Positions 5,389-13,268 of a DNA stretch of 13,268 nt are shown here, one piece after another. A program made the translations under genes and the position numbers. Within the stretch, counting starts at the first letter, position 1, and the number at the start of each line of letters is the position of its first letter. Source of the DNA: JAAAPF01 sp046541805 (GTDB taxonomy: Bacteria > Pseudomonadota > Alphaproteobacteria > Geminicoccales > Geminicoccaceae); the NCBI GenBank assembly GCA_046541805.1, contig JBKHCM010000094.1:1-13268 (forward strand), given 5' to 3'. The notes under the pieces are model-generated. The model made no database searches. It saw only the letters and a program-made list of their open reading frames with translations, and had not been told where the DNA came from.

Positions 5389-5453
5389 CCCTGCGCCCGC
5401 AAGCTCGCCAAGTCGTCGCGACAGCTTCGGCGCCACCTTCGCGGAGCGCGATC

Positions 5454-6128
5454 ATGAGCAAGGGCGAGACGGCTGCCGAGCCGTCGATGGACGAGATCCT
5501 CTCCTCGATCCGCAAAATCATCGCCGATGACGAGGCCCAAAGACCCGCCGGCGCGGCGGTGAGCGCGGCCACCGGCGCGGACGACACCGCCGCCGCGGCC
5601 ACCCGCGTAACCGAGGACGAGGACGACGACATCCTCGAGCTCACCGAAGACGACGAGGTCGCCGAGAACGACCAGCCCGTGGCCGGGGTGGCGGAGGTCC
5701 GTGCAGGCCGCGCGGTACCTTCCCCGCCCTCGTCGCCCTCGGCCACCGCTGCGCTGGAGGACGCTACACCTGACATGGATGAGGCTCCAATGGAGCGAGC
5801 TCCAATCGCCGGCGCCGAGCCCGAAGCTGCGGCCACCGCCGCAACGCCGCCTTCCAGCGGCGACGCCGCGGCGACGATGACCGCGATGACCCAGATGCTC
5901 TTGGACAGCGGCAGCGCGAGCGCAGCGAGCGGAGCACTCCAGCGCCTGTCCGCGGCGATGGCGCCGGGTACCGCGATCCCCGAGGGCGAGCGGACGATCG
6001 AGGCGTTTTTGGCCGACCTGGTGCGGCCCGAGCTCAAGGCCTGGCTGGATCAGCACCTGCCGGGATTGGTCGAGCGGATCGTGGAGCGCGAGATCAAAAG
6101 GCTCGTGCGCGACGCCCAGCCGGAGTGA
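5454..6128 (+). CDS. popZ: PopZ-like polar organizing protein (DUF2497)
   Basis: 224 residues. PopZ forms a space-filling polar matrix that anchors the ParB-bound centromere and recruits cell-cycle regulators in Alphaproteobacteria. The N-terminal S-M-D-E-I-L-S-S-I-R-K-I-I-A-D-D helix (11-26) is the conserved client-binding region. The middle (about 30-170) is acidic and Ala/Pro/Glu-rich, with an acidic run near 58-70, matching the disordered spacer. The C-terminal T-I-E-A-F-L-A-D-L-V-R-P-E-L-K-A-W-L-D and V-E-R-I-V-E-R-E-I-K-R-L-V helices (about 181-219) match the oligomerization region. ATG 5454 has GGAG about 10 nt upstream. Position directly before valS is the usual gene order. Bipolar versus unipolar localisation cannot be told from sequence. 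Confidence 0.88.
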   Translation: MSKGETAAEPSMDEILSSIRKIIADDEAQRPAGAAVSAATGADDTAAAATRVTEDEDDDILELTEDDEVAENDQPVAGVAEVRAGRAVPSPPSSPSATAALEDATPDMDEAPMERAPIAGAEPEAAATAATPPSSGDAAATMTAMTQMLLDSGSASAASGALQRLSAAMAPGTAIPEGERTIEAFLADLVRPELKAWLDQHLPGLVERIVEREIKRLVRDAQPE

Positions 6129-6170
6129 CCGCCGCCCGGCGCGTCGAGGCGGGCCGCGCTTGAAGCGGGG

Positions 6171-6193
6171 CGGGCGTTTGTCTAGAACGCCCG
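6171..6193 (+). promoter_or_regulatory. Hairpin in the popZ-valS gap
   Basis: CGGGCGTT (6171-6178) pairs perfectly with AACGCCCG (6186-6193), with a 7-nt loop, 43 nt after the popZ stop and 33 nt before the valS ATG. No T-run follows. It could be an attenuating or stabilising hairpin in the valS leader, or a weak terminator of popZ. Confidence 0.35.
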
Positions 6194-6225
6194 AATTCGC
6201 GCGCAGTCCCGCAAAAGCCGGAGCC

Positions 6226-8858
<2,633 letters not shown>

Positions 8859-8862
<4 letters not shown>

Positions 8863-10247
8863 GCCCGCTGCCCACCGGCCTCGTCGCCTCGAGCGAGGCG
8901 TCGGCGGAGGCGGTCCCGGTCTGGTTGGTGCGCGAGACCGAGATCGACGCCTGCCGGGCGCGGTGGTCCGAGACCGTCAACCGCTGGCTCGACGCTACCG
9001 GGTTCAAGGGCGAGGCGGGCGCCAACGCGCTCATGCCGGCGGCGGACGGCGGGCTCGCCGCCGTCGTCGGCGTCGTCGACGATCCGGCGTCGCCCTTCGC
9101 CGCGGCCAAGCTGGCGAGTGCGGTGCCCATGGGCCTCTACCGCCTGCACCCCGATGGCTCGGTCGGCGCCGACGTGGCGGCGCTCGGCTGGGCGCTCGAG
9201 CGCTACCGCTACCGCCGCGGCGCCGAGGACGAGGGCCCCCGCCTCGTCGTCGACCCGAACAGCACGGCGACGGCGCGGGCCTTGGGGCTGGCCGAAGCCG
9301 CCACCCTCGGCCGCGACCTCGTCAACACCCCCGCCAACCGCCTCGGCCCGGCGGAGCTCGCCGAGCGCATCACCGCCATGGGCGAGCGCTTCGGCGCGGC
9401 GGTCACCACCTGCGTCGGCGACGACCTCTTGGCCGCGAACTATCCGGCGATCCACGCCGTCGGCCGTGCCAGCGCGCGGGCGCCGCGGCTGCTGGACCTG
9501 CGCTGGGGCGATCCGAGCGCACCCAAGCTCACCCTCGTCGGCAAGGGCGTCTGCTTCGACACCGGCGGGCTCGACATCAAGCCCGCCTCGAACATGCTGT
9601 TGATGAAGAAGGACATGGGCGGCGCCGCCGTGATGACCGCCCTCGCCCAGGCGATCATGGCCGCGGGCCTGCCGGTGCGGCTGCGCCTGCTGGTCCCGGC
9701 GGTGGAGAACAGCATTTCCGGCGACGCCTTCCGGCCGGGCGACGTCATCGCCACCCGCAAGGGTCTCGAGGTGGAGATCGGTAACACCGACGCCGAGGGC
9801 CGTCTCGTCCTCGCCGACGCACTCGCCGACGCCGATCGCGAAGCCCCGGACCTGCTCGTCGACGCGGCGACGCTGACCGGCGCGGCGCGGGTGGCGCTCG
9901 GCGCCGAGTTGCCGGCGCTCTTCACGCCCGACGACGAGCTGGCCGACGCCTTCACCACCGCGGCGGCGGAGGCACGCGACCCGCTCTGGCGCCTGCCGCT
10001 GCACCCGGGCTACCGCCGGGGCCTGGAGAGCCCGGTGGCGGACCTGAACAACACCGGCGAGGGCGGCTTCGCCGGGGCGATCACCGCCGCGCTCTTTCTC
10101 GAGCGCTTCGTCGAGCGCAGCCCGCGCTGGGCGCATCTCGACATTTACGGCCACAACCCCAAAGCGCGGCCGGGCCGACCCAAGGGCGGCGAGGCCACGG
10201 CGCTGTTGGCGCTGTGGCGGCTGGTCGAGCGCCGTTACGGAGATTGA
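8859..10247 (+). CDS. Leucyl aminopeptidase family protein (peptidase M17)
   Basis: 462 residues. Cytoplasmic di-metal aminopeptidase removing N-terminal residues from peptides. The catalytic half is intact: G-K-G-V-C-F-D-T-G-G with metal-ligand Lys229 and the following Asp, M-K-K-D-M-G-G-A-A, and the family signature N-T-D-A-E-G-R-L (309-316) with Asp311, Glu313 and catalytic Arg315. The N-terminal half (1-170) is shorter and more divergent than in E. coli PepA, as in the alphaproteobacterial M17 branch of about 460 residues, so DNA binding of the PepA kind should not be assumed. ATG 8859 overlaps the valS stop by 4 nt, and the thioesterase starts 1 nt after its stop, so the three genes form an operon. 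Substrate preference is unknown, hence no symbol. Confidence 0.93.
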
Positions 10248-10248
10248 G

Positions 10249-10701
10249 ATGGGCGAACGGCAGGCCCCGCCGACCCGCGAGGACTACGGTTTCTTCATCG
10301 ACTTCAAGACGCGCTGGATCGACAACGACCTCTACGGCCACATCAACAACGTCGTCTACTACAGCTACTTCGACACGCTGATCGCCGAGTTCCTCATCAA
10401 CGAGGGTGGCTTCGATCCGCACACGGCGGACGTGGTGGGCGTCGCGGTTGAGACCGGCTGCCGCTTTCACGCCTCTTTGCGCTACCCGGACCGGATCGTC
10501 GCCGGCCTGCGCGCCGGCCATCTCGGCCGCAGCTCGGTGCGCTACGAGATCGGCGTCTTCGACGCCGCCGGCGGTCCCGCCGCCGCCGACGGCCACTTCG
10601 TCCACGTCTTCGTCGAGCGGACGAGCCAGCGCCCGGTGCGCATCCCCGACCGGCTGCGCGCGGCGATGACGCGCATCCTCACCGGCGCGCCGCCGGCGTG
10701 A
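10249..10701 (+). CDS. Acyl-CoA thioesterase, hotdog fold (4HBT/FadM type)
   Basis: 150 residues. Hotdog-fold thioesterases hydrolyse acyl-CoA to free acid and CoA. The signature T-R-W-I-D-N-D-L-Y-G-H-I-N-N-V-V-Y-Y (21-38) contains the catalytic-type Asp followed by Y-G-H-I-N-N at the head of the central helix, closest to the FadM/4-hydroxybenzoyl-CoA thioesterase subgroup. Further strands follow: G-V-A-V-E-T-G-C-R-F-H, then L-R-Y-P-D-R-I-V-A-G-L-R, then S-S-V-R-Y-E-I-G-V-F. Chain length specificity cannot be read. The ATG lies 1 nt after the aminopeptidase stop, with GGAG inside that gene's last codons serving as RBS, so it is in the valS operon. Confidence 0.9.
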   Translation: MGERQAPPTREDYGFFIDFKTRWIDNDLYGHINNVVYYSYFDTLIAEFLINEGGFDPHTADVVGVAVETGCRFHASLRYPDRIVAGLRAGHLGRSSVRYEIGVFDAAGGPAAADGHFVHVFVERTSQRPVRIPDRLRAAMTRILTGAPPA

Positions 10702-10723
10702 CGGCCGGGCCCGGGAGGCGGCG

Positions 10724-11215
10724 ATGGCGCGCCTGCGCGTGAACCTGGCCCAGGGCGAATTCGAGATCGAAGGCGACGAGGACTTCGTGCGCGCCTATGC
10801 CGAGCGTATCGAGGCGCTCTTGGACCAACTCGGCCCGCCGGCCGCGGCCCCGGCCGATCCTCCGCCCGCTGCGGCGCCGGCCCCCGCTGGCGCACCGGTC
10901 GACCCGCCCGCGCCGGGCGAGCCGCCCTTCGGCGAGCTGCTACAGGGCCTGCCGCGCAACGCCACCGACGTCGACCGCATGCTGCTCGCCGGCCTCTTTT
11001 TGCAGCGCCGCGCCGCGGAGCGCGCGTTCACGACCGCCGACGCCAACCGACTGTTGCTGGAGCACGGCGTCAAGCTCGGCAACCCGTCGCAGTCGGTGAA
11101 GCAGAACCTCGTCGCCAAGCGCGCCTTCGCCGTCCAGCGCGGGCGCTATCGCGTCGCCCAGGGCGGCCTCGGCCATCTCGAACAGCTGACCGGCCGCCGC
11201 CTCGGCGACGGTTGA
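10724..11215 (+). CDS. Hypothetical protein with N-terminal domain, Pro/Ala linker and C-terminal winged-helix-like domain
   Basis: 163 residues, family not recognised with certainty. The N-terminal 35 residues (R-L-R-V-N-L-A-Q-G-E-F-E-I-E-G-D-E-D-F-V) look like a short beta hairpin followed by a helix. Residues about 38-66 are almost only Pro, Ala, Gly and Asp, a flexible linker. The C-terminal 90 residues are helical, with a segment F-T-T-A-D-A-N-R-L-L-L-E-H-G-V-K and then Q-S-V-K-Q-N-L-V and a short hairpin G-R-Y-R-V, the order of a winged helix (helix, recognition-like helix, wing). There is no signal peptide or membrane segment. ATG 10724 has GGGAGG just upstream and lies 22 nt after the thioesterase, so it is probably the last gene of the valS run. 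DNA binding is inference. Confidence 0.75.
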   Translation: MARLRVNLAQGEFEIEGDEDFVRAYAERIEALLDQLGPPAAAPADPPPAAAPAPAGAPVDPPAPGEPPFGELLQGLPRNATDVDRMLLAGLFLQRRAAERAFTTADANRLLLEHGVKLGNPSQSVKQNLVAKRAFAVQRGRYRVAQGGLGHLEQLTGRRLGDG

Positions 11216-11284
11216 CGCGGCGCAGCGTGCGCGCGACATTGGAACGATGACGTCGGTTTGGATCCGTATCGCGCGAATTAGCGG

Positions 11285-11308
11285 CCCGGTGCTCCGCTGA
11301 GCACCGGG
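11285..11308 (+). promoter_or_regulatory. Strong hairpin in the leader of the ACT-like gene
   Basis: CCCGGTGCT (11285-11293) pairs perfectly with AGCACCGGG (11300-11308) over a 6-nt loop. It is 70 nt after the preceding stop and 42 nt before the next ATG. No T-run follows, so it may be a terminator of the upstream run without a U-tract, or a 5' leader structure for the next gene. Confidence 0.45.
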
Positions 11309-11350
11309 ACGTAACGTGTCTCCCGTTCCACGCGCCGACGGATCCCTCAC

Positions 11351-11623
11351 ATGCATCCCCAGACCTGCCTGTCGCTCGTCACCGTGCCCTCGCCCTACGT
11401 GCTGCCGCGCGTCTTCGACCTCCTGGCCCGCCACGGCATCGTCCCGGCGCGCTGTCACAGCCGCCTCGAGCCGCCGAGCGCGATGCACGGCGAGGCGATG
11501 ATGACCGTCGATCTCCAGCTCGGCCCGGTCGACGCCCGTCTGGCGCGGCGGATCGCCACCGGGCTGGGCGCGATGGTGGAGGTTCAGGACGTGCTGGAGG
11601 GGGCGACGTGCGGCACCGGCTGA
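11351..11623 (+). CDS. Small ACT-domain-like protein
   Basis: 90 residues. The pattern of a strand (L-S-L-V-T-V), a helix (V-L-P-R-V-F-D-L-L-A-R-H-G), a strand (P-A-R-C-H-S-R-L), a strand (A-M-M-T-V-D-L-Q-L) and a helix (D-A-R-L-A-R-R-I-A-T-G-L), then a final strand (M-V-E-V-Q-D-V), is the beta-alpha-beta-beta-alpha-beta order of ACT domains, with the helix-1 L-A-R-H-G-I turn typical of them. It resembles stand-alone ACT proteins and acetolactate-synthase small subunits, but no catalytic partner (ilvB/ilvG) is nearby, so a metabolic role is not claimed. No clear Shine-Dalgarno precedes ATG 11351. The 3' end overlaps the next gene by 16 nt, suggesting a two-gene unit. Confidence 0.65.
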   Translation: MHPQTCLSLVTVPSPYVLPRVFDLLARHGIVPARCHSRLEPPSAMHGEAMMTVDLQLGPVDARLARRIATGLGAMVEVQDVLEGATCGTG

Positions 11624-12207
11624 GCGCCCTCGTCGTCGGGACCCTCGGCGCGGCCGTGGTCGCGACTGCGCATGATGCGCATGCCGAGGACCTCTGCGCT
11701 GCGCTGGCCATCCCCGAGCCGCTCGATCTGGTCTGCCGTGAGCAGCCCGACGGCACCACGGTAGTGCGCGGGCCCGACAGTCCCTTTCCGTCGCTCAACC
11801 GCCTGGAGCTCCGCCGGCTCGACGCGCCCGTGGACGACCCGGCGGCGTGGCTGCGCGATCGGAGCACGCTGGACACGTCGGGCATCAGCGAGACGCTGCG
11901 GGGCTGGCTCACCCACCCCGACAACCCGCTCAAGCCGGAGGTGGTCGAACCGTCGCTGGAGGCGCTGACCGAGGCGCTCGGCCAGATCGAGGAGCTGTCG
12001 CAAACGGTCTGCGATGAACCCGAGGAACTGGCCCCCGACCGCTGGACCATGCGCTGCCGCTTCGAGCTCACCGTGGCGGAGGGGGTGCTTCGCCTCGAGC
12101 TGTTCGATGCGGCGGGGCAGCCGGTCGCGGCGGAGATGCGGGCGGCGAGCGAGCAGCGGGCGCGTCAGTTCGAGGCGCTGCTCAACGGCTTCGATCCGAG
12201 CGGATGA
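11608..12207 (+). CDS. Exported protein of unknown function
   Basis: 199 residues. The N-terminus is a Sec signal peptide: M-R-H-R-L, a hydrophobic core (A-L-V-V-G-T-L-G-A-A-V-V-A), and a probable cleavage after A-H-A at 24-26. The mature protein has four cysteines (30, 43, 135, 150) that could form two disulfides in the periplasm, an Arg/Asp-rich middle, and a C-terminal strand-rich part ending in a helix (S-E-Q-R-A-R-Q-F-E-A-L-L). I recognise no domain. The start is GTG 11608 with GGAGGGGG about 5 nt upstream, inside the end of the ACT-like gene (16-nt overlap). The 3' end overlaps the convergent yacG gene by 26 bp. Confidence 0.75.
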   Translation: MRHRLSALVVGTLGAAVVATAHDAHAEDLCAALAIPEPLDLVCREQPDGTTVVRGPDSPFPSLNRLELRRLDAPVDDPAAWLRDRSTLDTSGISETLRGWLTHPDNPLKPEVVEPSLEALTEALGQIEELSQTVCDEPEELAPDRWTMRCRFELTVAEGVLRLELFDAAGQPVAAEMRAASEQRARQFEALLNGFDPSG

Positions 12208-12394
12208 CGTTCTCGTCCTCGGCGCCGTCTTCCTCGACGACCGGGACGGCGTAGCGGCCGTCGAGCCAGTGGGCGAGGTCGAGGTCGCGGCAACGCTTCG
12301 AGCAGAACGGGCGGTAGGCGCGCACCGCCGGCGTCCCGCATTGCGGGCAACGGCGACCGCGGCCGGCGCCTTTGGGGGTGGTCTCGGAGGTCAC
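12182..12394 (-). CDS. yacG: DNA gyrase inhibitor YacG (zinc finger)
   Basis: 70 residues. YacG binds GyrB and inhibits DNA supercoiling by gyrase in E. coli. The zinc ligands C16-P-Q-C19 and F-C31-S-K-R-C35 are all present, followed by the conserved R-D-L-D-L-A-H-W-L-D-G-R-Y-A-V-P (36-51) and an acidic tail. The start is GTG 12394, overlapping the RNase E/G stop as GTGA, so translation is probably coupled. An RNase E/G-yacG order is common in Alphaproteobacteria. The last 26 bp overlap the 3' end of the convergent exported-protein gene. Confidence 0.93.
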   Translation of the reverse strand: MTSETTPKGAGRGRRCPQCGTPAVRAYRPFCSKRCRDLDLAHWLDGRYAVPVVEEDGAEDENVIRSDRSR

Positions 12395-13268
12395 GACAGG
12401 GAGGTTCCCGGCTTGAAGGTCGAAGGCGGCAGCGTCGGGTCACGCTGGTGGACGAGCCGGCTGCCGTGGGCGGCAAGCCACGCGCGCGCGGCCGCGGCGA
12501 GGTCCGGCCGTCGCAAGCGGTCGTCGACGTCGGCCGCCACGGCAGCCTCGAAGATGGCGTGGCCGGCCGCCTGCCGCAACAGCCGCTCGGCAGCGTCGCG
12601 CGGCGGGTCGCGCCGCTCGTGCCACGCCGCCGCCCGCCGCGGGCGCTCGAGAACCGCGAGCCCCGAGCGCAGCACGGTGACGACGCGTACGTCGAGCGCG
12701 GCGAGGTGATCGCGCAGGCGGGCTTCCAGCTCGTCTCGGCCCTCGCGCCCCGGCGGGTCGAGGAAGTCGACGACGAACTGGCCCGCCAGCTCGCGCACGG
12801 CGATCGCCCGCGCGAGTGCGGTCACCGCCGCCGCGTTGATCGTGGCGGGCGCGGAGGTCGACCGGCGCCGGTCGACGTCGACGGCGACGCAGGCGGCCGT
12901 CGGCTCGATCACCAGCGCGGCGCCGTCGCCGAACGGCATCTCCGCCGCCTCGAGCGCGGCCGTCGCGTCCCCCGCCCCGGCCTCGGCCCACGGCTCGCTC
13001 GCGGCGGCGACGGGGTGGTCCAGCCCCGCCGCTGCGAGAAGACGCGCCACGCGCAACCGGGCGGTCGGGCGCGTGACCACCTCGTCGACATCCGCGGCGA
13101 GCGGGCGCAGCGCGAGCGCCAGCCGCTCGTCCGCGGTCAAGAGCGCGCCGGGCGCCGAGCGCGCGGCGAAGCGCCGGCGAGCGGTGTCCAAAAGCCCGGC
13201 GAGCACCGCCGCCTCGGCCTCGAGCGTGGCGTCGTCGACGGCGGCGGCGCGCGCGGCGAGCTCGACCG
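12391..13268 (-). CDS. Ribonuclease E/G family protein, N-terminus outside window
   Basis: The frame is open to the window edge. 292 full codons are visible; a GTG at 13206 exists but the frame continues upstream without a stop, so the true start lies outside. The RNase E/G catalytic core is recognisable: G-D-G-A-A-L-V-I-E-P-T-A-A-C-V-A-V-D-V-D, and F-V-V-D-F-L-D-P-P, carry the two magnesium-binding Asp positions of the DNase-I-like subdomain, and helix A-V-T-A-L-A-R-A-I-A-V-R-E-L-A-G precedes the second. The Cys-x-x-Cys zinc-link that joins dimers in E. coli RNase E/G is absent; the protein ends soon after the catalytic part. It is the short form seen upstream of yacG in alphaproteobacteria. 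Substrates are unknown. Confidence 0.85.
   Translation of the reverse strand, partial: VELAARAAAVDDATLEAEAAVLAGLLDTARRRFAARSAPGALLTADERLALALRPLAADVDEVVTRPTARLRVARLLAAAGLDHPVAAASEPWAEAGAGDATAALEAAEMPFGDGAALVIEPTAACVAVDVDRRRSTSAPATINAAAVTALARAIAVRELAGQFVVDFLDPPGREGRDELEARLRDHLAALDVRVVTVLRSGLAVLERPRRAAAWHERRDPPRDAAERLLRQAAGHAIFEAAVAADVDDRLRRPDLAAAARAWLAAHGSRLVHQRDPTLPPSTFKPGTSLS

Noticed and set aside
5911..5938. Short GAGCGCAGCGAGCG-like repeat within popZ
   Set aside because: It is in frame in the low-complexity Ala/Ser spacer of the protein and needs no other explanation.
11240..11268. EcfG-type stress promoter (GGAAC ... CGTA) before the ACT-like gene
   Set aside because: The spacing is 19 nt instead of the usual 16-17, and the -10 lacks the final T.

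Overview
The window looks like a chromosome segment of a GC-rich alphaproteobacterium, most likely Rhodospirillales-like. This rests on gene content and codon use, since no rRNA is present. The pointers are a PopZ/DUF2497 gene directly upstream of valS with a protein-isoaspartate-methyltransferase-like gene before it, an RNase E/G gene coupled to yacG, a DUF1244 gene, and a very high G+C third codon position.

Region 1 (1-2232) is the right end of an integrative element. It holds a fragment resembling the C-terminus of an IS21-type IstB, a small AlpA/excisionase-like DNA-binding protein and a tyrosine recombinase of 489 residues. The recombinase has an unusual C-terminal DNA-binding-like extension. 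The element ends at a 3' half of a tRNA-Lys(TTT) gene (about 2185-2232), read here as an att site. The intact tRNA-Lys should lie left of the window, at the other end of the element.

Region 2 (2233-3458) is chromosomal flank. It has frame-shifted coding-like sequence (about 2290-2541), a DUF1244 gene, and a convergent intergenic region of about 400 bp. That region carries seven direct repeats of about 27 bp, each centred on a DnaA-box-like 9-mer; three are perfect TTATCCACA. A replication origin or a DnaA-titration site is the obvious reading, and this is the most interesting signal in the window.

Region 3 (3459-4459, minus strand) carries tRNA-Cys and tRNA-Asn followed by a CobB-type sirtuin deacylase. 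Region 4 (4620-11215, plus strand) is a housekeeping run: a divergent PIMT-family protein, popZ, valS, an M17 leucyl aminopeptidase overlapping valS by 4 nt, a hotdog thioesterase 1 nt later, and a hypothetical protein with a Pro/Ala linker. Region 5 (11216-12207) has a strong hairpin, an ACT-like small protein and an overlapping exported protein of unknown function. Region 6 (12182-13268, minus strand) holds yacG, coupled to an RNase E/G-type gene that runs off the window edge.

Most of the window is ordinary core genome. The accessory part is the left 2.2 kb, and the unexplained structure is the repeat array at 3267-3446.
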